From assembly GCF_900220965.1 (NCBI RefSeq), contig NZ_OBQC01000006.1, forward strand, positions 62,001 to 126,000: DNA of 64,000 bases, in the 5' to 3' direction. This stretch comes from Ureibacillus acetophenoni. GTDB lineage: Bacteria; Bacillota; Bacilli; Bacillales_A; Planococcaceae. Below, piece by piece: positions 17,060 through 26,005 of this stretch. The position numbers were made by a program, and so were the translations under genes. The notes under the pieces are model-generated. The model saw nothing but the letters and a program-made list of their open reading frames with translations. It searched no databases and was not told the origin of the DNA. Numbering within the stretch: the stretch's first letter is position 1; every line of letters begins with the position of its first letter.

Positions 17060-17551
17060 TTAAAACCTTCTTCTTCTTCCTTTACTCGGTTTTGTTACTA
17101 GTGAAAGAATTACTATGATGACTAATGCACCTATAATAATTACAAACCAATTAAACGAAGACCCTTCTTCACTACCTGTTTCAGTAGCTGCCTCTGCTTG
17201 TTCAGCATTATTAACCATAAATAAATAACTGCCACTCATTGGATGACCGTCTTCACCAATAATATTCCATTTAACTTCATATGTACCGCTTTCTAGTGGG
17301 GTTTCTATTTTTGCAATCATTGTATCGTTATTAACTGAAATTGTAAGTGGTATTTCTTCACCATTTTCATCTGTTAGTGTTGCTATACTCTTACTTTCAA
17401 TAGGTGTTTCAAATACTAACGTAAGTTCATTTATATTTCCTTCAATAATTTGTCCATCTGATGGGGTTGTTGTCTTAATATCTGTGTGGGCAAAGGTTGT
17501 CTGAGCAAAAACAAACAATAAAAATAAAGTAGTAATTAAAACCTTCTTCAT
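17060..17551 (-). CDS. CopC domain protein, exported and membrane-anchored
   Basis: A 163-residue protein with a cleavable signal peptide (VFAQTTFAHTD). A CopC beta-sandwich of about 95 residues follows, then an acidic linker, a C-terminal membrane helix and a basic tail (KGRRRRF). The mature N-terminal His and the DGHPMSGSYLFMV strand are the usual copper-site elements of CopC/YcnJ-type domains. Role: binding or delivery of copper at the outer membrane face, inferred from the family. The ATG at 17551 has GGAGG five bases upstream. No CopD or YcnI gene is adjacent. Confidence 0.88.
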   Translation of the reverse strand: MKKVLITTLFLLFVFAQTTFAHTDIKTTTPSDGQIIEGNINELTLVFETPIESKSIATLTDENGEEIPLTISVNNDTMIAKIETPLESGTYEVKWNIIGEDGHPMSGSYLFMVNNAEQAEAATETGSEEGSSFNWFVIIIGALVIIVILSLVTKPSKGRRRRF

Positions 17552-17680
17552 ATCATCCTCCTTCATATTCCCCTTTTGTACAATATATTGTTATCGATGA
17601 ACATTTAGACGTTTATTAGACACTATTCATCTTTCCTTGCCTATTAAAATCGACAAATTAGGTAGAAATATATATTGCTA

Positions 17681-17710
17681 TTGTAAATCTCGCCCAATTA
17701 TTGCTACAAT
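17681..17710 (+). promoter_or_regulatory. Candidate sigma-A promoter of the thiamine operon
   Basis: TTGTAA at 17681-17686 and TACAAT at 17705-17710 with an 18-bp spacer, placed just upstream of the TPP riboswitch. Confidence 0.55.
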
Positions 17711-17737
17711 GAATAGTGCAAGTTCATATCGAGAAGA

Positions 17738-17829
17738 ATGTAGGGGAGCTGGTGTGGCCAGCTGAGATTGTATCCTTTAGATACTAACCCTTAGAACCTG
17801 ATTTGGTTAATACCAGCGTAGGGAACATT
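17738..17829 (+). promoter_or_regulatory. TPP riboswitch (THI box)
   Basis: All conserved parts are present in order: GGGGAGC, CTGAGA, ACCCTTAGAACCTGAT and the GGTTAATACCAGCGTAGGGAA end. The element binds thiamine pyrophosphate. A terminator hairpin follows at 17870, so control is probably by premature termination of the thiY operon when TPP is plentiful. Confidence 0.97.
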
Positions 17830-17869
17830 GACTTCAAATTTACTTTCATTTGAATCAATATGTTTATTT

Positions 17870-17899
17870 ACGTCTGGGATGTATCCTAGGCGTTTTTTT
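17870..17899 (+). terminator. Regulated terminator of the TPP riboswitch
   Basis: Ten-bp stem ACGTCTGGGA/TCCTAGGCGT (two G-U pairs in RNA) followed by seven T, between the riboswitch core and the thiY start. Confidence 0.8.
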
Positions 17900-17947
17900 A
17901 TTCTTCGAGTATGAATTGACAATTCATATGAATGGGGGATCTTATCA

Positions 17948-18958
17948 ATGAAAAAGTTATTTATGTTGCTAGTGGTTGCTGTTTTAGCCCTTGTTGGCTG
18001 TCAATCACAACAACAGTCAAACGAAACAGAGACGAATTCAGCTAATGAATCGTCTGACCAATTACAAAAAGTATCTGTCGTTTTAGATTGGACGCCAAAT
18101 ACAAACCATACTGGTCTATATGTAGCGAAAGAAAAAGGTTATTTTGAAGAACAAGGCTTAGACGTTGAAATTATCATGCCTGGCGAAGCAGGTTCCGATC
18201 AACTTATCGCTTCTGGAAACGCTGAGTTCGGTGTGAGTATACAAGAAAATATTACCCTTGCACGTACACAAGGAGTACCAATTGTATCGATCGCAGCAGT
18301 TATCCAACATAATACATCGGGCTTTGCTTCACCTGCGAACTTAAATATTGCTTCTCCAAAAGATTTTGAAGGGAAAACTTATGGTGGCTGGGGTTCACCG
18401 ATTGAACAAGCTGTACTAGAAACAATTATGAATGTTGACGGTGCAGATATTGATAAGTTGGACATCGTGAATGCTGGTAATGCAGACTTCTTCACTATGA
18501 ACAATCAAGGTATTGATTTTGCTTGGATTTACTACGGTTGGACAGGCGTTGAAGCGGAGCTTCGTGGAGAACAGATTAACATGGTTTATTTAACGGATTT
18601 TAGTGAAAAATTGGACTACTATACGCCGGTCCTAGCAACAAATGAAAAAATGATTGAAGAAAATCCTGATACAGTAAAAGCGTTCGTAGCAGCGGCTGCT
18701 AAAGGTTATGAGGATGCAATTAATAATCCTGAAGAAGCTGCTGGAATTTTATCAGCTGCTGTACCTGAACTTGACGAAAAATTAGTAGTAGAAAGTCAAA
18801 AATGGTTAAGTACAAAATATCAAGATGATGCACCTCGCTGGGGTGAACAAAAACTAGAAGTTTGGAAAAATTATGCTGACTGGATGACGGACAATGGTGT
18901 TTTAGAAGGCGAATTTGATCCGGAAAAAGCATTTACAAACGAATTCTTACCGGAATAA
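17948..18958 (+). CDS. thiY: Thiamine-precursor ABC transporter substrate-binding lipoprotein
   Basis: A 336-residue lipoprotein (lipobox LVGC) of the ThiY/NMT1-THI5-like family. It captures thiamine pyrimidine precursors, such as formylaminopyrimidine or hydroxymethylpyrimidine, outside the membrane. Family features are DWTPNTNHTGLYVAKEKGYF at the start of the mature protein, GGWGSPIEQAVLE and FFTMNNQGIDFAWIYYGW. It is the first gene after the TPP riboswitch and is followed by the permease and ATPase genes. GGGGGA precedes the ATG by eight bases. The exact ligand within the thiamine precursor group is inferred from the family. Confidence 0.93.
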   Translation: MKKLFMLLVVAVLALVGCQSQQQSNETETNSANESSDQLQKVSVVLDWTPNTNHTGLYVAKEKGYFEEQGLDVEIIMPGEAGSDQLIASGNAEFGVSIQENITLARTQGVPIVSIAAVIQHNTSGFASPANLNIASPKDFEGKTYGGWGSPIEQAVLETIMNVDGADIDKLDIVNAGNADFFTMNNQGIDFAWIYYGWTGVEAELRGEQINMVYLTDFSEKLDYYTPVLATNEKMIEENPDTVKAFVAAAAKGYEDAINNPEEAAGILSAAVPELDEKLVVESQKWLSTKYQDDAPRWGEQKLEVWKNYADWMTDNGVLEGEFDPEKAFTNEFLPE

Positions 18959-18973
18959 GGAGGGCGTCTATTT

Positions 18974-19264
18974 ATGGCTAATGCATTAGTTAGTATTCAA
19001 ATCTTACCTAAAACAAAAAGTGGCGAAGATGTAATTCCATTAGTCGATGCAGCAATTGCTGTGATCGATGAGTCTGGTGTTAAGTATCAAGTCAATCCAT
19101 TAGAAACAACAATGGAAGGAGAACTTTCACAGTTGCTTGCAATCATTGAAAAAATGAATGAAAAGATGATTGAATTAGGTTGTCCAGGAGTACTGTCCCA
19201 AGTGAAAATTTCGTACAATCCATCGGGGGTTTCAATGGAGAAATTAACGGAGAAATATCGTTGA
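18974..19264 (+). CDS. Thiamine-binding protein, MTH1187/YqgV family
   Basis: A 96-residue ferredoxin-like-fold protein of the MTH1187/DUF77 family (Thiamine_BP). Blocks include ALVSIQILPKTKSGEDVIP, YQVNPLETTMEGEL and PGVLSQVKISYNP. Family members such as YkoF-type domains bind thiamine or its pyrimidine part. Its place between thiY and thiX under a TPP riboswitch supports that ligand. AGGAGGG lies upstream of the ATG, and its stop codon overlaps the start of thiX by one base. A cytoplasmic carrier or sensor is the likely role. Confidence 0.9.
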   Translation: MANALVSIQILPKTKSGEDVIPLVDAAIAVIDESGVKYQVNPLETTMEGELSQLLAIIEKMNEKMIELGCPGVLSQVKISYNPSGVSMEKLTEKYR

Positions 19265-20022
19265 TGAGGACGTTTTGGCAACGAGGAGGAAAGTCTTTTC
19301 TTTTCCTCCTCTTTTTATTCATCTTATGGGAAGTACTTGTACGACTAACAGAAACGCCGAAGTGGTTATTACCAGCTCCTAGTGATGTTTTAAAAGAAGC
19401 GACTGTGGGATTTGACACTTTTTCTGGACACATATTCCCTACAATTTCCTTGGCATTGATAGGCTTAGTGATCGGAAGTAGTGTCGGACTCATCATCGCT
19501 ATCATTCTTTACCGTCTACCTAAAGTAAATGAATTGTTCTATCCATTATTAATATTGTCGCAAAACATACCAACGATTGTCCTTGCTCCCCTACTAATTA
19601 TTTGGTTTGGGTTTGGAATGTTGCCAAAACTAATTGTCATCAGTCTTGTATGTTTCTTCCCAATCGTTGTAGCGAGCATGGATGGATTTAGACAAACTGC
19701 TCCAGAACTGAAACATTATATGCAAATGGTTGGTGCATCTCGTCGTCAAATCTTTTGGAAATTGGAGTTTCCACACTCCCTTCCCTCGATTTTCTCAGGG
19801 CTGAAAATCGCCGCAACTTATAGTGTAATGGGTGCTGTTATTTCAGAGTGGTTAGGAGCGAAAGCAGGTGTTGGGGTTTATATGACTCTTGCCCAATCAT
19901 CCTTCCGAATTGACCGCGTATTTTTAGCTATTTTCTTTATTATGCTATTAAGTGTTATTTTGTTCGGTGTGATTCGCTTGATAGAAAAACTTTTAGTTAA
20001 AGGCAGAAACGAGGGTGCTTAA
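19264..20022 (+). CDS. thiX: Thiamine-precursor ABC transporter permease
   Basis: A 252-residue permease of the SsuC/TauC/ThiX type with about six membrane segments. The ABC-contacting loop is seen as ASRRQIFWKLEFPHSLPSIF, the EAA-like motif of this subfamily. The start at 19264 overlaps the previous stop as TGATG; the longer frame from 19180 runs inside the upstream gene. It forms the membrane channel with thiZ and receives precursor from thiY. Confidence 0.93.
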   Translation: MRTFWQRGGKSFLFLLFLFILWEVLVRLTETPKWLLPAPSDVLKEATVGFDTFSGHIFPTISLALIGLVIGSSVGLIIAIILYRLPKVNELFYPLLILSQNIPTIVLAPLLIIWFGFGMLPKLIVISLVCFFPIVVASMDGFRQTAPELKHYMQMVGASRRQIFWKLEFPHSLPSIFSGLKIAATYSVMGAVISEWLGAKAGVGVYMTLAQSSFRIDRVFLAIFFIMLLSVILFGVIRLIEKLLVKGRNEGA

Positions 20023-20023
20023 T

Positions 20024-20764
20024 ATGTTGTTAAATATAAATAAATTAAATAAAACATTTGGGGACCTTCATGTATTAAAGGACATTAACTTAACAGTAAA
20101 TGAGGGTGAATTCGTTGCAATTCTTGGCCCTTCTGGAAGTGGGAAAAGCACTTTATTTCAACTAATAGGTGGAAATCAAATTCCTGATCAAGGCGAAATC
20201 TTCTTAAATGATGAACTAATCAACGGGAAAAAGGGTTTTATTAGCTACATGCCTCAGCAACCTTCCCTCTTCCCTTGGAGAACTGTTTTGGAAAATGTTG
20301 TACTAGCAGCTGAATTAAAAGGTAAACCAAATTATGAAGAAGCTAAGCAATGGCTTGCAAAAGTTGGTTTAGCTGATTTTGAAAATTCTTATCCTATTGA
20401 ATTATCTGGTGGAATGAAACAACGGGTATCATTTATAAGAGCTTTACTAAGTAAGCAGAACTTACTTTGTTTAGACGAACCATTTTCAGCCTTAGATGAA
20501 TTTACAAGGTTGAAAATGCAAAAGTGGCTTCTTTCTGTTTGGGAGGAAAATCGTAAATCGATTTTGTTTATAACTCATAGTATCGAAGAAGCAATCTTTT
20601 TAGCTGATCGAATCTATATACTATCGAAAAGACCCGCTGAAATTAAAGCAGAAATTAAAGTGCCCTTCTCTCGACCGCGTGATGAAAGGTTACTTGAATC
20701 AAGTGAATTTTTCACTTTAAAACAAGAAATCTTCCAATATATAAGGGAGGAAATTACCGAATGA
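20024..20764 (+). CDS. thiZ: Thiamine-precursor ABC transporter ATPase
   Basis: A 246-residue ABC ATPase of the SsuB/TauB/ThiZ type. Walker A is GPSGSGKST, the Q-loop region is YMPQQPSLFPWRT, the signature is LSGGMKQR, and Walker B is LLCLDEPFSALD, followed by the H-loop FITHSIEEA. The ATG at 20024 is chosen because GAGGG lies about nine bases upstream; a GTG at 20015 would overlap the thiX stop. It powers uptake with thiX and thiY. Confidence 0.93.
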   Translation: MLLNINKLNKTFGDLHVLKDINLTVNEGEFVAILGPSGSGKSTLFQLIGGNQIPDQGEIFLNDELINGKKGFISYMPQQPSLFPWRTVLENVVLAAELKGKPNYEEAKQWLAKVGLADFENSYPIELSGGMKQRVSFIRALLSKQNLLCLDEPFSALDEFTRLKMQKWLLSVWEENRKSILFITHSIEEAIFLADRIYILSKRPAEIKAEIKVPFSRPRDERLLESSEFFTLKQEIFQYIREEITE

Positions 20765-21531
20765 TCATTGATGCTCATATTCATTTGGATCAATATGAGA
20801 AGGACGCTCAAAATAAGATACTTTCCACATTAAACGAACATCAGGTAGAAGCTTTAATTACAGTGTCGTTTAATTTGGAATCTTGCTTGCAAAACCGCGC
20901 ATTTTCAATGTTAGATACTCGAGCGAAACCTGCTTATGGTTTTCACCCAGAACAGGATATCCCAACCCAAATGGAAATCGACCAACTATTTTCTTGGATG
21001 GAACAGCATAAGGATGAAATGGTGGCTGTCGGAGAAGTTGGTTTACCTTATTATAAGAAGTTAGAAAACAATGGTCTTTTAGATTACAAGCCCTATATGA
21101 GGTTATTAGAAAGATTTATAGAATTCGCAGTTGAATGTGATAAACCCATTGTACTTCACGCAGTATATGAAGATGCTGCGTTAGCATGTGATTTGCTCGA
21201 AAAACATCGTCTAACTAAAGCGCATTTTCACTGGTTTAAAGGTGATCAACCAACTGTGAAACGAATGATTCGTAACGGTTATTATATATCTGTTACGCCC
21301 GATGTATTATATGAGAATGAAATACAACAATTGGTGAAGAGGTATCCTCTTGAGTTGATGATGGTCGAAACGGACGGTCCTTGGCCATTTGAGGGACCAT
21401 TTGCAAATCAAATGACGGAACCAAAAATGATTCATCAATCCATTGTGAAAATTGCAGAACTTAAAGAACAACCAGTAGAGAAAACGAAACGAACACTCTA
21501 TGAAAATACGAAGAGGTTTTATAATATTTAG
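20761..21531 (+). CDS. TatD-family metal-dependent hydrolase in the thiamine operon
   Basis: A 256-residue TIM-barrel hydrolase of the TatD type. The metal ligands are visible: DAHIHLD at the N-terminus, GEVGLPY (Glu), VLHAVYE (His), FHWFKG (His) and ETDGPWP (Asp). The start overlaps the thiZ stop (ATGA), so it is part of the thiamine-salvage operon and translationally coupled. TatD proteins are usually annotated as DNases, but several relatives are amidohydrolases. No tenA or ylmB-type deformylase gene is nearby. The substrate may therefore be a thiamine-precursor amide; this is inference. Confidence 0.85.
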   Translation: MIIDAHIHLDQYEKDAQNKILSTLNEHQVEALITVSFNLESCLQNRAFSMLDTRAKPAYGFHPEQDIPTQMEIDQLFSWMEQHKDEMVAVGEVGLPYYKKLENNGLLDYKPYMRLLERFIEFAVECDKPIVLHAVYEDAALACDLLEKHRLTKAHFHWFKGDQPTVKRMIRNGYYISVTPDVLYENEIQQLVKRYPLELMMVETDGPWPFEGPFANQMTEPKMIHQSIVKIAELKEQPVEKTKRTLYENTKRFYNI

Positions 21532-21546
21532 TGTTATCGTGATGAA

Positions 21547-21585
21547 AGCATGAGTCTTCATAAATGAAAACTCATGCTATTTTAT
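21547..21585 (+). terminator. Terminator of the thiamine operon
   Basis: Nine-bp stem AGCATGAGT/ACTCATGCT with a short T-rich tail, after the TatD-family gene and before the convergent GGDEF-EAL gene. Confidence 0.75.
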
Positions 21586-21597
21586 ATTAAAGATGAA

Positions 21598-23727
21598 TTA
21601 GACAACCGCATTGTTATTAACAAACTCTTCAAAGGCTTCTTTCCTTAATGGTTTGCTATAATAATAACCTTGTCCAAACAATAAGCCTCTCTCACTTAAC
21701 CGAGAAACATGTTCTTCTAACTCAATCCCTTCCGCAATTACATTTAATCCTATTGTCTTTGCTAAATTTAATACTGCTAATACAATCGCTTGGCTTTCTT
21801 GATTGACATGAATATCTTTAACAAAGGATTGGTCGACTTTTAAAGTATCAATTGGCAAATGCTTTATATAACTTAATGAACTATATCCCGTACCAAAATC
21901 ATCTACAGAAATTTGGATCCCTAACTTACGAACTTCCTGTAAAATAGAAACTGTATTTTTTAGGTCAGCGAAAATGCTCTCTGTCACTTCAAACTCTAGC
22001 CATTTTGGGTCTAGTCCCGTTTCTTTTAAAATCTTATGTACTTGTTCAATAAAATTCGGTTCCTCTAATTGACGAACGGATATATTTACTGATACAGATA
22101 GTGGTCCATAGCCCTTATCTTGCCATTCCTTCGTTTGTCTACAACTTTCTCTTAAAACCCACTCACCTAATGGTACAATTAGTCCTGTTGACTCCGCTAA
22201 TGGTATAAATTTCATTGGAGGAATTGTTCCTAAGTCTGGATGTTTCCATCTTACCAACGCCTCCATCCCAATGACCTCATTTGTACAAATGTTAAGTTTA
22301 GGTTGGTATTCTAAGTAAAATTGTCTTTCTTTTATACCCTTTCTAAGAGCATTTTCTAAAATTCTACGTTCAAATGATTGATGTTCAATGGATTCATTGA
22401 ACACGCTAAAATTATTTTTCCCATTGCCCTTCACTGTATAAAGTGCATCATCTGCGTTTTTAATTAGTTCATCGGATGATGTTCCATGATCAGGATATAG
22501 CGCTACTCCTAGACTACATGTAATTCGATGCTCCACACCATCAATGTTTAACGGGGTTTGAAATTTTTCCAGTAACTTTTTCACTACAGCGCTAGCTTCT
22601 TCTTCACTGTCTATATCTTTTAACATGACAACAAATTCATCCCCACCGAATCTTGCAGCAACATCTTTTTTGCTTAACACAGATTGGATTGTGTTTGCAG
22701 CTTCCTTTAATACTAAATCCCCTATGTCATGTCCCCATTGATCGTTAATATTCTTAAAGTTATCTAAATCAATAAATAATATTGCTAGTTTGGATTTCGT
22801 TTTCGAGCGATTCATCATTTCATCTCTTAGCTTACTAATAAAGGAACGACGATTTGGAAAATTTGTTAAAGAGTCATGATACGCTAAATGATATACAGTT
22901 TGTTCTACTGCTTTACGATTACGAATATCTCTCATAACAATTAAAAGTAATTCGTTAGAAGAATAAGTTGAATTACTAATGATTCGAATCGTTGCCTCAA
23001 CATCAATATGATTACCGGAATTATTACAAATGCGAAATTCCATTAAAAGTGGTTCTTTTCTTTTTCGACAATAGGTTTGAACATCATGTTTAACAGCTTC
23101 TAGATCTTCTGGGTGTATTAAGTCGAAAAAGTTTCCATTTATTAAAGAAGCAACATCGTAATTTAAAAGAGTATTAAATGTTGGCGATACATATCTAAAA
23201 GAACCATTGGATTCTATAAGTGTTAAAAGATTGATTGTATTCTCTGCGATTAGTCGATAATTCTCATTATTTCTTCTTGCTTCTTCCGCAAATTCTTTTT
23301 CTTTCGTAATTTCTGTACTAATAGAGTAGTATTGAACAGTCTCTCCCTCTTCACCTACAATTGGTACAACTATAGAATGAACCCAGAATTTTGACCCGTC
23401 TTTCTTTTCATTTTGCATTTCCCCCTTCCAAATACGTCCTTCTAACAACGTCTTAACCATATCTTTTAGGTCGTTAGCTTTAAACGTATTCGAATAGAAA
23501 AAAGCATGTTGTTGCCCGATTAATTCGTCCCTACTGTACTGACTTGATTCACACGCTAGATCATTTACATAAATAATCTCGCCCTTTTTATCGAATACAA
23601 TAACGATTGAGGATTGATCAATCGCATATTCCAACAGTTGAAGTTTCTCTAATTTTTGTCTCACTTTTAGTGGTAGATTTTCTAATTCTATTATTTCATC
23701 CTCATTATTGATGTAATTATATTTCAT
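21598..23727 (-). CDS. PAS-PAS-GGDEF-EAL cyclic-di-GMP enzyme
   Basis: A 709-residue cytoplasmic protein without membrane segments. PAS domains lie at about residues 30-150 and 155-275. A GGDEF domain covers about 280-440 with the intact active-site motif RFGGDEF. An EAL domain runs from about 455 to 705 with EALVRWKHP and VDDFGTGYSSLSYI. Both active sites look complete, so it could make and degrade cyclic-di-GMP. The inhibitory I-site upstream of GGDEF is degenerate (SKKD instead of RxxD). The PAS domains suggest control by a small ligand, redox state or light. AAGGAG lies upstream of the ATG. It is a single-gene unit. Confidence 0.93.
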   Translation of the reverse strand: MKYNYINNEDEIIELENLPLKVRQKLEKLQLLEYAIDQSSIVIVFDKKGEIIYVNDLACESSQYSRDELIGQQHAFFYSNTFKANDLKDMVKTLLEGRIWKGEMQNEKKDGSKFWVHSIVVPIVGEEGETVQYYSISTEITKEKEFAEEARRNNENYRLIAENTINLLTLIESNGSFRYVSPTFNTLLNYDVASLINGNFFDLIHPEDLEAVKHDVQTYCRKRKEPLLMEFRICNNSGNHIDVEATIRIISNSTYSSNELLLIVMRDIRNRKAVEQTVYHLAYHDSLTNFPNRRSFISKLRDEMMNRSKTKSKLAILFIDLDNFKNINDQWGHDIGDLVLKEAANTIQSVLSKKDVAARFGGDEFVVMLKDIDSEEEASAVVKKLLEKFQTPLNIDGVEHRITCSLGVALYPDHGTSSDELIKNADDALYTVKGNGKNNFSVFNESIEHQSFERRILENALRKGIKERQFYLEYQPKLNICTNEVIGMEALVRWKHPDLGTIPPMKFIPLAESTGLIVPLGEWVLRESCRQTKEWQDKGYGPLSVSVNISVRQLEEPNFIEQVHKILKETGLDPKWLEFEVTESIFADLKNTVSILQEVRKLGIQISVDDFGTGYSSLSYIKHLPIDTLKVDQSFVKDIHVNQESQAIVLAVLNLAKTIGLNVIAEGIELEEHVSRLSERGLLFGQGYYYSKPLRKEAFEEFVNNNAVV

Positions 23728-23913
23728 AAAGAAAGATACTCCTTTTTACTCAACGAAGTTATTAACTTAGTGCGAATGAATCATATATTTCACTATAAGA
23801 TAATACCTAATATCTATATTGTATACAAATTTCTTAACTGTCAAAATTAAAAATAAATGATTCCCCTTTATTATGTACTTTATCTAAATAAGCGATAACC
23901 GCTTCGATTATAG

Positions 23914-23949
23914 AAATAAAAAATGTCGGAAAATATACTTTTTCCGGCA
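23914..23949 (-). terminator. Terminator of the VOC gene pair
   Basis: Stem GCCGGAAAA/TTTTCCGAC followed by T-rich sequence on the minus strand, downstream of the stop codon at 23976. Confidence 0.75.
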
Positions 23950-23975
23950 AATAGTAATCTTATTTTTATATTCTA

Positions 23976-24356
23976 TTAACAGTTACAAATCATCACTACA
24001 TTACCATCGGGATCTTTAATATTGAACCAAGCCGTATCCCCTACTCTTTCAATTTCTCTAACAATTGAAATTCCCTTTTCCAAAACATAGTTATAAGCTT
24101 CATCGATATTTGTAGTAAAGAAATTAAAAATTGGATTTGGACTGACATGATGTTGAAATATTGGATCAAATGTATGGTCATCTAGTGTGAGTGAAGTTGT
24201 ACCTGTAATTGGAACATTAAATACAGGAGATTGTACTTTTTCTAAATTGATTTCTAAACCTAGTAAACCACAATACCATTTGGCAGATTCCTTTAGGTTA
24301 GTTACATGAATAAATACACCATTCATTTGATTTATTATCGGGACTGTTTTATTCAT
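23976..24356 (-). CDS. VOC (glyoxalase-fold) family protein
   Basis: A 126-residue single-module vicinal-oxygen-chelate protein, with MNGVFIHVTNLKESAKWYCG at the N-terminus and the closing strand AWFNIKDPDGNVVMIC with a Glu-less end. The fold is used for glyoxalases, dioxygenases and drug-binding resistance proteins; the reaction is not clear. The start at 24356 has GGAGG five bases upstream. It follows another VOC gene by 22 bases, and the pair probably forms an operon. Confidence 0.85.
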   Translation of the reverse strand: MNKTVPIINQMNGVFIHVTNLKESAKWYCGLLGLEINLEKVQSPVFNVPITGTTSLTLDDHTFDPIFQHHVSPNPIFNFFTTNIDEAYNYVLEKGISIVREIERVGDTAWFNIKDPDGNVVMICNC

Positions 24357-24378
24357 TTCTTCCTCCTTGGAGTTATTT

Positions 24379-24723
24379 TTACTTATATTCAATAAGACCA
24401 AAACTAATTCCTACTGGGTCTATTAAATAGGCAAGATAAAACTCTTCGAACTCCATTTTGTCACGTAGTATTTTAGCTCCCGCATTGCAACTTTGTTTAA
24501 TGACTTCTTCAATCGAATCCACTTCTATTTGAATGCGTGTTCCGTGTGGGAAATCTGCAGGTCCCAAGCTGATTCCTCCATTAATGTTTGACTCTAACCC
24601 AGTATCTACTGGCCAGTAATCGTAATTTGGTTCTGATACTTTCCAACCGAAAACATTTTTATAAAACTCAATTGCTTTCTCGGGTTGTTGACTGTTCATT
24701 TCAAAGCCGACAATTTTAGCCAT
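24379..24723 (-). CDS. VOC (glyoxalase-fold) family protein
   Basis: A 114-residue protein of the VOC superfamily, close to the group that includes the B. subtilis YdfO and streptomycete PEP-cluster VOC proteins. It starts MAKIVGFEMNSQQPEKAIEF and has FYKNVFGWKV, GGISLGPADFPHG and the closing AYLIDPVGISFGLIEY. The start at 24723 is set by GAAAGG nine bases upstream; a longer frame from 24798 lacks a site. It is the first gene of a two-gene VOC operon. Substrate unknown. Confidence 0.85.
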   Translation of the reverse strand: MAKIVGFEMNSQQPEKAIEFYKNVFGWKVSEPNYDYWPVDTGLESNINGGISLGPADFPHGTRIQIEVDSIEEVIKQSCNAGAKILRDKMEFEEFYLAYLIDPVGISFGLIEYK

Positions 24724-24860
24724 TTGTGACATCCTTTCTTTAGAATCTATTAGATTTATTATTCGGTTAATTAATTTATGATTCCTTGTTTTATTCAAGA
24801 AAACTTGTTAATTTGATTATGACTTAGTAAGAATTTGGCTATATTTCATTCATATGCTGA

Positions 24861-24875
24861 TTCACAATATGTGAA
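24861..24875. promoter_or_regulatory. Palindrome upstream of trhO
   Basis: TTCACAATATGTGAA, two perfect 6-bp arms around ATA, in the divergent gap between the VOC pair and trhO. A second palindrome, TTTTAATGTTTTATTAAAA, lies about 30 bp further on. Either may be an operator; no regulator can be named. Confidence 0.35.
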
Positions 24876-25002
24876 ATTTATGATATTATTTTAGGGTTGC
24901 TGTTTTAATGTTTTATTAAAATAGTGATTGAATTTCTATCATTACGTTAGAAGTTCACCGATCAGGTATATCCTGCAAATATAATTGAGAGGTGGAAACA
25001 AA

Positions 25003-25962
25003 TTGGATTATCGAGTTTTACTTTATTATCATTATAATCACATTGAAGACCCTGCCGCTTTTGCAGCAGAACATTTAGAGTTTTGTAAGTCGATTAACTT
25101 AAAAGGTCGTATTCTTGTAGCACATGAAGGTATTAATGGTACAGTTTCAGGTACAGTTGAAGATACAAATGCATACATGGAACATATGAAAAATCATCCA
25201 TTATTTGAAGGCATCGTTTTCAAAATTGATGAAGCAGACGGTCATGCATTTAAAAAAATGCATTGTCGCCCTCGTCCAGAGCTTGTTAACTTAAGCTTAC
25301 CAGAAGATGTTAATCCGCACGAACTCACTGGCCGTTACCTTTCTCCACAAGAATTCTTTGAGGAAATGCAACGTGAAGATACAGTAGTTCTAGATGTACG
25401 TAACACTTATGAATATGATGTCGGTCACTTCCGTGGTGCGATTCGCCCAGAGGTAGAAACATTCCGCGATACTCCACAATGGATTCTTGACAACAAAGAG
25501 CTATTCGAAGGGAAACGCGTTTTAACATACTGTACAGGTGGTATTCGTTGTGAGAAATTCTCTGGATGGTTAATGCGTGAAGGTATTGGTGAAGAAGTTG
25601 GACAATTACACGGTGGTATTGCAACTTATGGTAAAGACCCTGTTGTAAAAGGTCAGCTTTGGGACGGGCAAATGTACGTATTTGACGAGCGCTTAACTGT
25701 TCCAATTAACCAAGTTGAGCACGTTGTAGTTGGACGTGATCATTACGATGGTACACCATGTGAACGTTATGTTAATTGTGCAAGCCCTGAATGCAATAAG
25801 CAAATTCTTGCATCAGAGGAGAACGAAGCAAAACACCTTGGTGGTTGCACAATCGAATGTACAAAAGACCCTCGCAACCGTTACGTAGCAAAACATAACT
25901 TATCAGAAGAGTATGTTGCTGAAGTCGTTGCGAAATTAGAAGAAGAACAACAACTTGTATAA
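25003..25962 (+). CDS. trhO: tRNA uridine-34 hydroxylase (rhodanese family)
   Basis: A 319-residue TrhO (YceA/YbfQ) protein that makes 5-hydroxyuridine at the wobble position of tRNAs in an oxygen-dependent way. An N-terminal acylphosphatase-like domain ([17 protein letters not shown] to [13 protein letters not shown]) precedes a rhodanese domain with [18 protein letters not shown] and the active-site loop [13 protein letters not shown]-terminal Cys-rich segment ([20 protein letters not shown]) follows. The start is TTG at 25003, with GAGAGGTGG seven bases upstream, giving the normal family length. It is a single gene with its own terminator. Confidence 0.95.
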   Translation: MDYRVLLYYHYNHIEDPAAFAAEHLEFCKSINLKGRILVAHEGINGTVSGTVEDTNAYMEHMKNHPLFEGIVFKIDEADGHAFKKMHCRPRPELVNLSLPEDVNPHELTGRYLSPQEFFEEMQREDTVVLDVRNTYEYDVGHFRGAIRPEVETFRDTPQWILDNKELFEGKRVLTYCTGGIRCEKFSGWLMREGIGEEVGQLHGGIATYGKDPVVKGQLWDGQMYVFDERLTVPINQVEHVVVGRDHYDGTPCERYVNCASPECNKQILASEENEAKHLGGCTIECTKDPRNRYVAKHNLSEEYVAEVVAKLEEEQQLV

Positions 25963-25974
25963 TAGATAAATTTT

Positions 25975-26003
25975 GGGCACTCCTATTCGGGAGTGCCTTT
26001 TTG
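25975..26003. terminator. Terminator between trhO and the LysR gene
   Basis: Eight-bp GC-rich stem GGCACTCC/GGGAGTGCC followed by TTTTT on the plus strand, between convergent genes. Confidence 0.88.
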
Positions 26004-26005
26004 TC

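Noticed and set aside
24861-24875. Rex or Fnr operator upstream of trhO
   Set aside because: The palindrome is TTCACA-N3-TGTGAA, the inverse order of the Rex and Fnr half-sites, so neither regulator can be supported.
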